In this document: piece by piece, positions 51,883 through 60,913 of the stretch
Numbering within the stretch: position 1 is the stretch's first letter
How the letters are laid out: each line of letters begins with the position of its first letter
DNA from: Candidatus Roizmanbacteria bacterium UBA1450
GTDB lineage: Bacteria > Patescibacteriota > Microgenomatia > UBA1406 > GWC2-37-13
DNA length: 64,000 nt
Direction of reading: 5' to 3'
Assembly: GCA_002329205.1 (NCBI GenBank)
Contig: DCTC01000002.1
Span: 124,001 to 188,000, forward strand
Notes under the pieces: generated by a model
What the model was told of the DNA's origin: nothing
What the model saw: only the letters and a program-made list of their open reading frames with translations
The model's database searches: none
Program-made: the position numbers and the translations under genes

Positions 51883-52635
51883 ATGATCCATTTGAAGACA
51901 CGAGATGAAATTGAGAGCATGAAACAGGGAGGCGCTATCCTAAGAGAAGTTATGGAAAAACTTGTGCCTCAAGTACAAGCAGGGATCACAACCAATGAAA
52001 TTGATCAGGAGGCTGAACGGTTAATCAGAGAGCGAGGAGCAGAACCGTCATTCAAGCGGGTTGAAGGATACAGTTGGACTACCTGTCTGCCCGTAAACGA
52101 ACAGACGGTACATACACCGCCCTCAAAGAAAAAACTAAAACAAGGCGATGTTTTGACAATAGATATCGGAGTTTATCTGGATGGTCTTCATACAGATTAT
52201 GCGACGACATTTGTTGTCGGCGGTAAAACCGATGCAAAAACAGAAGCATTCCTTTCAAAAGGGAGAAATACACTCGAACAAGCTATAAAAAAAGTGAAGG
52301 TCGGCGAACGATTAGGCACAATTGGCGCTTTTATTGAAGAAGAAATGACAGGAGCAGGGTATTTTATCCTGAAAGAACTTACGGGTCACGGAATTGGTCA
52401 TGAATTGCATGAAGATCCGTACGTATTAAATTATCTTGACCGTCCGATTGAAAAGACGTATAAAATTCCGTCAGGATTAACTATCGCAGTCGAAATAATT
52501 TATTCGATGGGGACAGAGAAAATAGCATATGAACCCAATGTCCCTTGGTCAATTATTACTCAGGATCGAAGTTTGTCAGCATGTTTTGAACGAAGTATTG
52601 CCGTTACGGATGAAGAAACCTTCATTTTAACGTAG
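51883..52635 (+). CDS. map: Methionine aminopeptidase, type I
   Basis: 250 residues; removes N-terminal methionine. Metal ligands sit in TIDIGVYLDGLHTDYATTF (two Asp), TGHGIGHELHEDP (His), a Glu in TIAVEIIYS and a C-terminal Glu near TDEETFILT. No N-terminal zinc finger or SH3 extension. Usual neighbour of adk and infA. Confidence 0.95.
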   Translation: MIHLKTRDEIESMKQGGAILREVMEKLVPQVQAGITTNEIDQEAERLIRERGAEPSFKRVEGYSWTTCLPVNEQTVHTPPSKKKLKQGDVLTIDIGVYLDGLHTDYATTFVVGGKTDAKTEAFLSKGRNTLEQAIKKVKVGERLGTIGAFIEEEMTGAGYFILKELTGHGIGHELHEDPYVLNYLDRPIEKTYKIPSGLTIAVEIIYSMGTEKIAYEPNVPWSIITQDRSLSACFERSIAVTDEETFILT

Positions 52636-52643
52636 TTATGTGT

Positions 52644-52649
52644 TACAAT
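52644..52649 (+). promoter_or_regulatory. Putative -10 box of infA
   Basis: TACAAT ending 10 nt before the infA ATG, in the 24-bp gap after map. Suggests a very short leader. Confidence 0.35.
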
Positions 52650-52659
52650 ATATCTTTCT

Positions 52660-52875
52660 ATGAAAGATAATGTGATTATAGTGGAAGGAGAAGTAATTGA
52701 GAATTTGCCGAACACCTTATTCAAGGTTCAGCTGGATGAAGGTGAAAAAGTAATTTTATGTTACCTCTCAGGTAAGATGAGAAAAAATTATATAAAAATT
52801 TTACCGGGTGATAGAGTTAAAATTGAACTCACCCCATATGATCTCAACAGAGGTCGTATTGTTTATCGAAAATAA
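52660..52875 (+). CDS. infA: Translation initiation factor IF-1
   Basis: 71 residues, OB fold that blocks the A site during initiation. VEGEVIENLPNTLFKVQLD, GKMRKNYIKILPGDRVKIELTPYDLNRGRIVYR are nearly consensus. Confidence 0.97.
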   Translation: MKDNVIIVEGEVIENLPNTLFKVQLDEGEKVILCYLSGKMRKNYIKILPGDRVKIELTPYDLNRGRIVYRK

Positions 52876-52883
52876 TTTATCCT

Positions 52884-53000
52884 ATGCAAGTAAAATCAGC
52901 TGTAAAAAAAAGATGTGAAAGTTGTAAGATTGTTGTGCGCAAAGGCGTTATGAAGGTTATTTGTAAACGCAATCCGAAACACAAACAAAGTCAAGGGTAA
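52884..53000 (+). CDS. rpmJ: Ribosomal protein bL36
   Basis: 38 residues, start ATG at 52884, stop TAA at 52998. MQVKSAVKKRCESCKIV, then VICKRNPKHKQSQG gives the zinc site (two Cys, Cys, His). Slightly altered from the usual MKVRPSVKKMC start, but in the standard infA-rpmJ-rpsM place. Confidence 0.95.
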   Translation: MQVKSAVKKRCESCKIVVRKGVMKVICKRNPKHKQSQG

Positions 53001-53047
53001 AGGTCATCAGGAATTATTATTAGTAATTAGGAAATATATATAAAATT

Positions 53048-53458
53048 ATGCAACGGTTAATGGGAGTAATCCTACCAGACGATAAACGAATTGATTATGC
53101 GCTTACGCTTATTCATGGAATAGGATGGTCACGATCAAAAGAGATTCTTAAACAAGCTGGTGTGAAAGAAGAGATCCGTGTCAAAGATTTGACAGAAGAT
53201 CAGGTAAAGGCTCTCACAAACTTTATTGATAAAAATATTAAAGTTGAAGGAGATCTCCGTGAAGAACGAAGCGAAAATATCAAGAGACTGCGTGAGATAG
53301 GTTCTTATAGAGGAATGCGTCATGGTATGGGTCTTCCGTCACGTGGACAAAGAACACGTTCAAACGCACGTACAAAACGAGGGAAAAGAAGAACAGTTGG
53401 AGCACTTACCAAAGAAGCATGGGCAAAAGTTGACCAATCGCAATCCAGTAACAAATAA
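53048..53458 (+). CDS. rpsM: Ribosomal protein uS13
   Basis: 136 residues; head protein that bridges to 50S. ALTLIHGIGWSRSKEIL (the helix-hairpin-helix region) and GMGLPSRGQRTRSNARTKRG are typical. Preceded by an AT-rich 47-bp spacer without a Shine-Dalgarno. Confidence 0.96.
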   Translation: MQRLMGVILPDDKRIDYALTLIHGIGWSRSKEILKQAGVKEEIRVKDLTEDQVKALTNFIDKNIKVEGDLREERSENIKRLREIGSYRGMRHGMGLPSRGQRTRSNARTKRGKRRTVGALTKEAWAKVDQSQSSNK

Positions 53459-53472
53459 TTATATTTTTATCT

Positions 53473-53865
53473 ATGGCACCAAAGACACAAGGGAAACAAA
53501 AAAAGACAACTCGCATAGTCGAAAACGGCCGCATATATATAACGGCAACTTTTAACAATACATTAGTTACCGTCACTGACGAAAACGGTGGAGCACTGGT
53601 TGTAAGCTCATGCGGGATGCACGGATTCTCCGGAACACGGAAATCCACCCCTTATGCTGGTACTGTGACCACTGAAGCAGCCCTGAAAAAAGCAACCGAA
53701 GATTTTGGTTTAAAGAAAGTTGACATTTACGTAAAAGGAATTGGTCCGGGAAGAGAAGCATCATTGCGATCAGTTCGTGCGGCGAATGTTGATATCGGGA
53801 AAATTGTTGATATTACGCCTATTCCACACAATGGTGTTCGACCACCAAAAGTGAGAAGAGTTTAA
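53473..53865 (+). CDS. rpsK: Ribosomal protein uS11
   Basis: 130 residues; platform protein lining the E site. GRIYITATFNNTLVTVTDENG and KGIGPGREASLRS, ending PHNGVRPPKVRRV, are consensus. 14 bp after rpsM. Confidence 0.97.
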   Translation: MAPKTQGKQKKTTRIVENGRIYITATFNNTLVTVTDENGGALVVSSCGMHGFSGTRKSTPYAGTVTTEAALKKATEDFGLKKVDIYVKGIGPGREASLRSVRAANVDIGKIVDITPIPHNGVRPPKVRRV

Positions 53866-53942
53866 AATTTTAAAAGTTAAATGGTAAATGCTAGATGATC
53901 TAAAAGTTCATTTACGATTTACGATCTAAGCTAAAAGATAGT

Positions 53943-54563
53943 ATGAGATATACAGGTCCCAAGAATAAAGTATCGCGAAGAGAAAATACTGATCTCGGTC
54001 TGAAAACAACCGGATCAAAGGCACAGGCATCTCTTTTGAAAAAGATAAATATAACTCCCGGTCAGCATGGCGCACGTTATCGCAGAAAACAATCTGAGCA
54101 TGCACGACAGCTGAGAGAAAAGCAGAAACTGCGATTTTTGTTTGGAGTCACAGAAAAACAATTGAAAGGGTATTTTGATACAGCATCTCGAAGACGCGGA
54201 AATACCGCAATATTTCTTGGAGAGCTTCTTGAACGTAGACTTGACAGTGTAGTATATCGACTTGGTTTTGCTCCGACTCGAGCAGCTGCACGACAGCTCG
54301 TATCACATGGACATATAAAGGTAAACGACAAAGTACTTGATATTCCGTCCTATCTTGTCAAAGAAGGAGAAACAATTACTTTTGCATCTGATGATTCAAA
54401 AAAAATCCCTTATATTGATACATTCCGTGAACAGAGTGATATAACTATTCCCGAATGGGTTGAGTTGAAAAAAGATACCGGTGTCCTACGCGGAACTCCT
54501 GACAATTCAATCATTGAACAACAAGTAAACTTGAGATTAGTTATCGAGTTCTATTCACGTTAA
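53943..54563 (+). CDS. rpsD: Ribosomal protein uS4
   Basis: 206 residues; primary 16S rRNA binder, and in many bacteria repressor of the alpha operon. MRYTGPKNKVSRRE start, PGQHGARYRRKQSE, and the S4 domain with LERRLDSVVYRLGFAPT. No N-terminal zinc cysteines. The 77-bp gap before it (53866-53942) carries TTTACGATTTACGATCTAA-like tandem and inverted repeats and may be regulatory. Confidence 0.96.
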   Translation: MRYTGPKNKVSRRENTDLGLKTTGSKAQASLLKKINITPGQHGARYRRKQSEHARQLREKQKLRFLFGVTEKQLKGYFDTASRRRGNTAIFLGELLERRLDSVVYRLGFAPTRAAARQLVSHGHIKVNDKVLDIPSYLVKEGETITFASDDSKKIPYIDTFREQSDITIPEWVELKKDTGVLRGTPDNSIIEQQVNLRLVIEFYSR

Positions 54564-54590
54564 TAATTTACTAATTGTATATATCTTTAT

Positions 54591-55511
54591 ATGTTAGACC
54601 CAATGTTTTCTGTCAAAATAGAAGAACAATCTGAACAATACGGCAAATTCGTATATGAACCGTTCAATACCAGTTTCGGAAACAGTGTCGGAAACGCACT
54701 GCGACGTACATTGCTGTCGTCACTTCCGGGAGCTGCGATTGGTTATGTGAAGTTCGGACAGGCATCACATTTATTTACCACAATTAAAGGCGTTAAAGAA
54801 TCAGTGCTTGATATTGTTCTGAATTTGAAACAAGTCCGTTTTAAAGCTGAGGGAAATGGCCCTTTTACCGCTCGAATTTCTGTCAAAGGAGCAAAAAAAG
54901 TATATGCAAAAGATCTCGAAGGGGATATTGAAGTCGTCAACGGAGATTTGTATATCGCTGAAGTAACTGATGCAAAAGGTGCTCTTGATATTGATGTTAC
55001 TGTTTTAACAGGCTACGGATATCAATCAGCAGATGATAAAGAGACGCAGACAGGCTATATTGCAGTTGATTCAGCTTACTCACCTATCACAAAAGTGAAT
55101 TTTAAGGTGCAGGAAGCTCGTGTTGGAAGAAAAACCGACTTTGAACGTCTCATCCTTGAAGTATGGACAGACGGAAGTATCGCTCCTGAGGAAGCTGTCA
55201 AAAATGCATCAACCATCTTGGCAAAACATTTTTCAGCAATTGTTGAAGGAAAAGAGGAAAGTGTTGATAGTGTATCCGAATCAGAACAGGTTAGCCAGGA
55301 AGAGAAGAACCCGAAGGCATATGAAACCATTATTGATGAATTAAATCTTCCTTCACGCGTTATCAATGCATTATTGAGAGAAAATATTGAAACCGTTGCT
55401 GATCTGGTTGAGCGAGGTCGCGAAGATCTCACCAACTTAAAAGGAGTCGGTAAAAAATCAATTGATCTCATCGAAGAAGAACTCAACAAAATGGGTGTAG
55501 AGCTTAAATAA
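54591..55511 (+). CDS. rpoA: RNA polymerase alpha subunit
   Basis: 306 residues. The N-terminal dimerisation domain has NSVGNALRRTLLSSLPGAA; the C-terminal domain (about 240-306) has the DNA/activator-binding LPSRVINALLRENIETVADLV and LKGVGKKSIDLIEEEL helices. An acidic linker joins them. Complete, in the standard place before rplQ. Confidence 0.97.
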   Translation: MLDPMFSVKIEEQSEQYGKFVYEPFNTSFGNSVGNALRRTLLSSLPGAAIGYVKFGQASHLFTTIKGVKESVLDIVLNLKQVRFKAEGNGPFTARISVKGAKKVYAKDLEGDIEVVNGDLYIAEVTDAKGALDIDVTVLTGYGYQSADDKETQTGYIAVDSAYSPITKVNFKVQEARVGRKTDFERLILEVWTDGSIAPEEAVKNASTILAKHFSAIVEGKEESVDSVSESEQVSQEEKNPKAYETIIDELNLPSRVINALLRENIETVADLVERGREDLTNLKGVGKKSIDLIEEELNKMGVELK

Positions 55512-55528
55512 GTTTGATTAATACAAGA

Positions 55529-55993
55529 ATGATACATAGAACAAAACAAATTAAATTTCATTCAGGAAAAGACTCAAATAAGATGATTCTGAGGAAAATG
55601 ATGACGAATTTTTTCTTGAATTCACATATTGTCACCACAGAAAAGCGGGGAAAAATTCTTAAGCGTTTTCTGGATAGAATAGTCTCAAAAACAAGAAATG
55701 AAAGCGAATCCAACAAGAATTATCTGCTTAGATATTTCCCGAATAAAACAATGATTCAGACTCTTTTTTCACAGGTGGGTACTGCTGTCAAGAGTATCGA
55801 GGGTGGATACGTACGGATTGTTCGTATGAATCAGCGGGATAATGACGGATCCATGATGGTACGGGTTGAATGGGCTCATCCTGTCGTTATTGACTGGGAA
55901 CAAAAAACCGCAAAGAAAAAAACAGGTGGAAAAAAAAGTACTGTTACAAAAAAATCTGGTGAAGCAAAGCCTGAAAAAGAAACAAAAAAATAA
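55529..55993 (+). CDS. rplQ: Ribosomal protein bL17 with Lys-rich tail
   Basis: 154 residues; near the tunnel exit. MIHRTKQIKFHSGKDSNKM matches the usual MRHRKxGRKLxRxxxHRxA start, so the ATG at 55529 is preferred over a TTG at 55514. The last 30 residues are a Lys-rich tail (TGGKKSTVTKKSGEAKPEKE), similar in composition to those of uL22 and uS5 but without clear homology. Confidence 0.94.
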   Translation: MIHRTKQIKFHSGKDSNKMILRKMMTNFFLNSHIVTTEKRGKILKRFLDRIVSKTRNESESNKNYLLRYFPNKTMIQTLFSQVGTAVKSIEGGYVRIVRMNQRDNDGSMMVRVEWAHPVVIDWEQKTAKKKTGGKKSTVTKKSGEAKPEKETKK

Positions 55994-56012
55994 TACTATT
56001 TAATTCAAAATC

Positions 56013-56459
56013 ATGGCAGGTATAAAACAATCAACAAGATCAATCAAAGCAAAAGAAATTGACAGAAAATGGCATCTGATTGATGTCAACGGTAAAGTCC
56101 TCGGAAGAGCAGTCCCGGAGATAGTGGATTTGCTTCAGGGCAAATCAAAAAGAACATATGTCCCTTATCTTGATATGGGTGACTATGTAGTTGTCGTGAA
56201 TGCAAAGCAAATCAAGACAACTGGAAAAAAAGGCATACAGAAAGTATATGACAGATATTCCGGTTATCAAGGTGGCAGAAAAACCCTCACACTCAATGAG
56301 ATGATGGATCGAAAACCAACCGAAGTAATCCGTGAAGCGGTATCAGGAATGCTACCTAAAAATAAGCATCGTGATGCACGTTTGGCAAGACTGTACATTT
56401 ATGAAGGTGAAACTCATCCTTATACTCACAAGGTACAGTCAGCAGGAAAAAGTGAGTAA
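56013..56459 (+). CDS. rplM: Ribosomal protein uL13
   Basis: 148 residues; early 50S assembly protein. KWHLIDVNGKVLGRA, GKSKRTYVPYLDMGDYVVVVNA and VSGMLPKNKHRDARLARLYIYEG fit. Followed by rpsI, the usual pair. Confidence 0.97.
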   Translation: MAGIKQSTRSIKAKEIDRKWHLIDVNGKVLGRAVPEIVDLLQGKSKRTYVPYLDMGDYVVVVNAKQIKTTGKKGIQKVYDRYSGYQGGRKTLTLNEMMDRKPTEVIREAVSGMLPKNKHRDARLARLYIYEGETHPYTHKVQSAGKSE

Positions 56460-56491
56460 TTAATTAGTTGTAATTAGTTAAAGGTATATAT

Positions 56492-56947
56492 ATGGCAAAG
56501 AAAAAGAATGACATTCAATATTATGAGTCCGTCGGACGCCGACGTGAGTCTGTTGCACGTGTGCGGCTACATATTGTGACGGGTAAAGACAGTACAGCTT
56601 CTGTCAAAGGAGCAAAAATGAAACAAGGAGAAATTGTAGTGAATGATAAACCTTTAACCGAATATTTCCCATCTGTTGCAGAACAGAATTTAATTCTTCG
56701 TCCTTTCCAGGTAACAAGTAGTGCTGATCGTTTTGTGGCTACCATCGTCGTTCGAGGCGGTGGGAAGAACGGGCAGGTAGAGGCAGTGCAGCTTGGTGTT
56801 GCTCGTGCTCTTTGCCTTGCTGATGAATCCTTCAGAGAAACATTGAAACCAGAAGGACTTCTTACACGCGATCCGCGAATTCGTGAAAGAAGAAAAGTCG
56901 GAACAGGCGGTAAAGCCCGAAGACAGAAACAATCACCAAAGCGTTAA
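56492..56947 (+). CDS. rpsI: Ribosomal protein uS9
   Basis: 151 residues; its C-terminal tail contacts the P-site tRNA. YYESVGRRRESVARVRL, GGGKNGQVEAVQLGVARAL and the tail RERRKVGTGGKARRQKQSPKR with the final Lys-Arg are complete. Last gene of the ribosomal run; no terminator hairpin is obvious after it. Confidence 0.97.
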   Translation: MAKKKNDIQYYESVGRRRESVARVRLHIVTGKDSTASVKGAKMKQGEIVVNDKPLTEYFPSVAEQNLILRPFQVTSSADRFVATIVVRGGGKNGQVEAVQLGVARALCLADESFRETLKPEGLLTRDPRIRERRKVGTGGKARRQKQSPKR

Positions 56948-57048
56948 TTTTTCCGTTTGGTTGAAGTTAATTGATATCTTCCACATCGTTGAAACGCATT
57001 CATCATGACATCGTACAATATGCTTCTGTTATGATAAATAATACGCGT

Positions 57049-57942
57049 ATGATAAAACTTTCTGTCATTATTCTTTCGTATAACACAAAGGACATTACAC
57101 GTGACTGTCTGCTTTCTCTATCTCAAAGTCTTGACAAGGCTTCACCTCTGAAAAGCGAGATCATTGTGGTAGACAATGCATCCTCAGACGGATCGCAGGA
57201 GATGATAACCGAATTCAAGAAGAAGCATTCGTCCGAACATAGAGATATCTTTACTATCTTCAATCAGAACAATGAAGGCTTTCCCAAAGGGAATAATGCC
57301 GGATTGGTGAATGCACGTGGCGAGTATGTTCTATTTCTGAATTCTGACGTCATGATACGGGATATTGATTGGTCAAAATTATTTGCTTATTTGGATGAAC
57401 ACACAACGGTAGGTGCACTTACGGTTCGGGTAGAACTTCCGGACGGTTCTATAGATCCTGCCTCTCATCGAGGATTCCCCACGGTTTGGAACTCGTTCTG
57501 TTACTATTCCAAACTGGAATTACTGACACGATCAGTTTATGGATTGAATAGAATTTTCGGAGGCTATCATTTGACTGAAAAAGATGTGCGAACGATCCAT
57601 GAAGTCGATGCTATAAGTGGCGCATTTTTCCTGGCCCGAAAAAAAATAGTCCAAGATCTTTACGGCTTTGACGAATCATTTTTTATGTATGGAGAGGATA
57701 TTGATCTTGCATATCGAATGAAAGATAAAGGATATAGTGTTATATATCATCCGAAATACACGGTAACTCATCTGAAATATCAAAGCGGCCTGAAGAAAGG
57801 AAAAAAGAATACGGAGGATAAAACTAAAAAATATTTTTATGATGCGATGCGGATTTTTTATAGAAAGCATTATGAGATGAAGAATCCGTGGATAATAAAT
57901 CAGATGGTGTATTTTTTTATTAATATAAAGTCCAGACTGTAG
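57049..57942 (+). CDS. GT2 family glycosyltransferase
   Basis: 297 residues from the preferred start. A GT-A fold with LSVIILSYNTKDITRDCL, VVDNASSDGSQEM, the LNSDVMI metal site and FFMYGEDIDLAYRMKDKGY, features of rhamnosyl/galactofuranosyl-like GT2 enzymes. It opens a polysaccharide block of six sugar genes. Upstream in-frame starts at 56971 and 57031 are possible, but the family N-terminus begins at MIKLSVIIL. Confidence 0.88.
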   Translation: MIKLSVIILSYNTKDITRDCLLSLSQSLDKASPLKSEIIVVDNASSDGSQEMITEFKKKHSSEHRDIFTIFNQNNEGFPKGNNAGLVNARGEYVLFLNSDVMIRDIDWSKLFAYLDEHTTVGALTVRVELPDGSIDPASHRGFPTVWNSFCYYSKLELLTRSVYGLNRIFGGYHLTEKDVRTIHEVDAISGAFFLARKKIVQDLYGFDESFFMYGEDIDLAYRMKDKGYSVIYHPKYTVTHLKYQSGLKKGKKNTEDKTKKYFYDAMRIFYRKHYEMKNPWIINQMVYFFINIKSRL

Positions 57943-57964
57943 TCTCCCTTGTCATCCAAAATCA

Positions 57965-59083
57965 ATGAAACCAAAACGAATCGGAATTGATGCTCGGTTG
58001 TATTTCCAGACAGGTGTCGGTACCTATTTGCGGAATTTGCTTCATTTTCTTCCCGTAACTGCACCAAAGAATGTTGAATTTTATATATATGTCCTTCCAG
58101 AGGACAGAAAAAAAATCCTATTTAAAGATAACCGTTTCATATTACGTGAAGTAGAGGCCAGATGGCATAGCCTGTCGGAACAGACAACATTATATCGTGT
58201 ACTTATGCAGGATGAACTTGATCTTATGCATTTTACCTACTTCAGCTTCCCGATTTTTTATAAAAAACCGTTTATTGCGACAATCCATGACCTCACACCG
58301 CTCCTTTTTAAAACGGGTAGAGCTTCAACATTGAATCCATATTGGTATGAGTTGAAGTTCCAGATTTTCAAGAAAGTACTTTCATCTCAGATACAGAATG
58401 CTAAAATGATCATCACCCCGTCAGAAACGGTCAAAAAACAAATAGAAGATGTCTATGGCAAAGAATACACAATGAAAATACTTCCAATCCATGAAGGGGT
58501 CAATTTTGAGTTGGTGGAAGCGAAAGAGGATACCCGATTAAAGGAAATAGTCGGGAGAGACTTTTTCCTCTATGTGGGGAATTTTTACCCACATAAAAAT
58601 GTTGACAGATTGATTGAAGCATATACAATGGCAGACACTAAAACTCCGCTAGTTTTGACAGGTCCAGACAATGGGTTTGCCCAAAAGCTGAAGAAGTCAA
58701 TACCTCAGGAGAATAAGCAGAATATTCATTTTGTACATGAGACATCAAACGATGATCTGATATATCTCTATAAACACGCAAAAGCACTTGTTAATCCATC
58801 GCTATCTGAAGGATTTGGACTGCCGCTTGTTGAAGCGGCATATTTCGGATGTCCGGTGATCGCATCAGATATCCCGGTATTTAAAGAGTTGCTGGGAGAT
58901 CAGTACTCTTCATTTGATCCTCAAGATGAAAAAGATATTACTCAGAAATTGCGATCTATGAGTTCCCAATTGCAAAATAGGAACGAACTCCTGCAGAGCG
59001 AAGCGAAGACTCTCGTCAAAAAGAGATTTTCCTTTGAAACGATGGCAAAGGAAACGTATGAAATATATGAACAATGTGCGTAG
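57965..59083 (+). CDS. GT4 family glycosyltransferase
   Basis: 372 residues, GT-B fold. RIGIDARLYFQTGVGTYLRNLL is the acceptor-side glycine loop; FFLYVGNFYPHKNVDRLIEAY and the C-terminal NPSLSEGFGLPLVEAAYFG (E-x7-E) form the nucleotide-sugar site. It resembles mannosyltransferases of surface glycans. 22 bp after the GT2 gene. Confidence 0.9.
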   Translation: MKPKRIGIDARLYFQTGVGTYLRNLLHFLPVTAPKNVEFYIYVLPEDRKKILFKDNRFILREVEARWHSLSEQTTLYRVLMQDELDLMHFTYFSFPIFYKKPFIATIHDLTPLLFKTGRASTLNPYWYELKFQIFKKVLSSQIQNAKMIITPSETVKKQIEDVYGKEYTMKILPIHEGVNFELVEAKEDTRLKEIVGRDFFLYVGNFYPHKNVDRLIEAYTMADTKTPLVLTGPDNGFAQKLKKSIPQENKQNIHFVHETSNDDLIYLYKHAKALVNPSLSEGFGLPLVEAAYFGCPVIASDIPVFKELLGDQYSSFDPQDEKDITQKLRSMSSQLQNRNELLQSEAKTLVKKRFSFETMAKETYEIYEQCA

Positions 59084-59737
59084 TTATTTATACAATAAAG
59101 GATTTTTGTCAGACTTTCGGAATAATATATTCGCAAAACCCATAAGTGGAACACCTAAAAAATAATTACTGAATTGAATTAATGGATCTTTATATGTCTG
59201 AAGTAATTGCTGGTGAAATTCATTTCCAATACCGACAAAAGCTATAACAACTAGAATGGATAGTCCGAATGCCCACTCTAGCGCTTTCTCCGACTTGTCG
59301 AACAATTTCTGAAATAGGGTATATAACAGAAAGGTAATCAACAGAGGAATGAGAAAAATTTCAAGAAGAGCTATATAAATTGTTGATGTTTCGGAGTCGA
59401 GTAAGCTATATGGTTCATCAAACCTGGTCTGTAGCTGTAGATTCAATAGATTAGAGATTAAATAGAACAGTGAAACGGAAAAACCTAATGCACAGCCAAC
59501 GATTGTGATTATTGCTTTATGAAAAACAAAGTGGCGTCTATTAATAAAATAGTGAATAATAAGTGCACATACAGTAAAAATTAATACAATAAGATCATCG
59601 TCACCCATTCGTGATTTGTTAAATACCAAATCTGAAAAGACTGAAACAAGAAATAGTATTCCAAATATATAGAAAGTAAAAAATGCTAAGAAATGCAGTG
59701 AATAGTATGTTCCTGCAAACCATTTAATATGTGACAT
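59084..59737 (-). CDS. Membrane protein of unknown function
   Basis: 217 residues, six predicted membrane helices, no recognised family. Base composition is visibly more AT-rich and codons looser than in its neighbours. It lies backwards between two glycosyltransferase genes on the other strand; its stop directly abuts the first one. This suggests a later insertion. A TATACT box lies near its start. Confidence 0.65.
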   Translation of the reverse strand: MSHIKWFAGTYYSLHFLAFFTFYIFGILFLVSVFSDLVFNKSRMGDDDLIVLIFTVCALIIHYFINRRHFVFHKAIITIVGCALGFSVSLFYLISNLLNLQLQTRFDEPYSLLDSETSTIYIALLEIFLIPLLITFLLYTLFQKLFDKSEKALEWAFGLSILVVIAFVGIGNEFHQQLLQTYKDPLIQFSNYFLGVPLMGFANILFRKSDKNPLLYK

Positions 59738-59759
59738 ATAATTAGTATATCAATCTACT

Positions 59760-60863
59760 ATGAAAACAGCGATTATTTATGACTGGATGGATAAGTGGGG
59801 CGGGGTCGAACGCATGCTTCTTGTCCTGAATGAGATGTATCCTGAAGCTGACTGGTATACCTCATATGTTGACGAAAAACAGGCAGACTGGACAAAAAAG
59901 ATTACCGGAAGAAAGTACAGCTCATTTATTCAAAAATTTCCTTCATTTATTCGGAAAAACCGTATTCTTTCTCTTCCTTTTTTCCCTTATGCCTTTGAAA
60001 GCTTTGATCTATCAGGATATGAACTTGTTATATCCGTTACATCATCATTTGCCAAAGGAGTAATCACCCGACCCGATACGAAACATATGAGTATTCTCCT
60101 CACCCCGACCCGATGGTTGTGGGGCCAAATATCAAATTATGAGCGAGGTCTGGGGAATTATGAGTTGTTGAAACCATTAAAGAGACTCACGCAAGGCAAT
60201 TTAAGAAAATGGGATTATCTGGCAGCTCATAGACCGGATAACATTATTTCCATATCCCAAACTGTTGCAATGCGCTGCCACAAGTATTACGGGAGGAAAT
60301 CAGAGGTGTTGTATCCGCCGTTTGATGTTGATTACTGGCAGCAATTAAAGATTGACAAACCTGAAGTTCCAGAAACAGAAAAAGGGTATTTTCTCGTAGT
60401 TTCCCGTCTCGAACCGTATAAAAAGGTGGATCTTGTGATTGAAGCTTTTCAGAAATTACCCGACAACAATCTTATCATTGTCGGTAAAGGATCTCAAAAG
60501 TATAAGCTACAATCAGTGGCAAGCAAAAACATTATTTTCCTAGAGGATCTCAGTGATCCGGAGCTCGCATATCTTTATACTCATGCACAAGCTCTAATCA
60601 TGCCCCAGGAAGAAGATTTCGGGTATGTGGCCCTTGAAGCACAAAGCTTGGGCTGTCCCGTACTAGCTTATTCGAAAGGTGGAGCATCAGAAACGGTAGC
60701 AGACGGAATTGGCGGGAAATTATTGGGGAAACAAGAATCGGGAGTGATAAGAGAAGCAGTTGCAGATTTTAAGCGTGACACGTACAATTTAGATGATATC
60801 AGAAGAGCTGTTCGTCAATTCTCGAAAGACCGTTTTATCGAGAGAATCCGCAGCCTTGTTTGA
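59760..60863 (+). CDS. GT4 family glycosyltransferase
   Basis: 367 residues, GT-B fold. AIIYDWMDKWGGVERMLL, then TPTRWLWG, VVSRLEPYKKVDLVIEAF and EDFGYVALEAQSLGCPVLAY (E-x7-E) place it with mannosyl/glucosyltransferases of cell-surface glycans (WbdA/WcaI-like). Donor cannot be read from sequence; a ManC-type gene follows, so GDP-mannose is a reasonable guess. Confidence 0.9.
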   Translation: MKTAIIYDWMDKWGGVERMLLVLNEMYPEADWYTSYVDEKQADWTKKITGRKYSSFIQKFPSFIRKNRILSLPFFPYAFESFDLSGYELVISVTSSFAKGVITRPDTKHMSILLTPTRWLWGQISNYERGLGNYELLKPLKRLTQGNLRKWDYLAAHRPDNIISISQTVAMRCHKYYGRKSEVLYPPFDVDYWQQLKIDKPEVPETEKGYFLVVSRLEPYKKVDLVIEAFQKLPDNNLIIVGKGSQKYKLQSVASKNIIFLEDLSDPELAYLYTHAQALIMPQEEDFGYVALEAQSLGCPVLAYSKGGASETVADGIGGKLLGKQESGVIREAVADFKRDTYNLDDIRRAVRQFSKDRFIERIRSLV

Positions 60864-60913
60864 AAGAATTGATCAATAGGTTGAATAAGTTACATAATTT
60901 TCGTTTACATATT

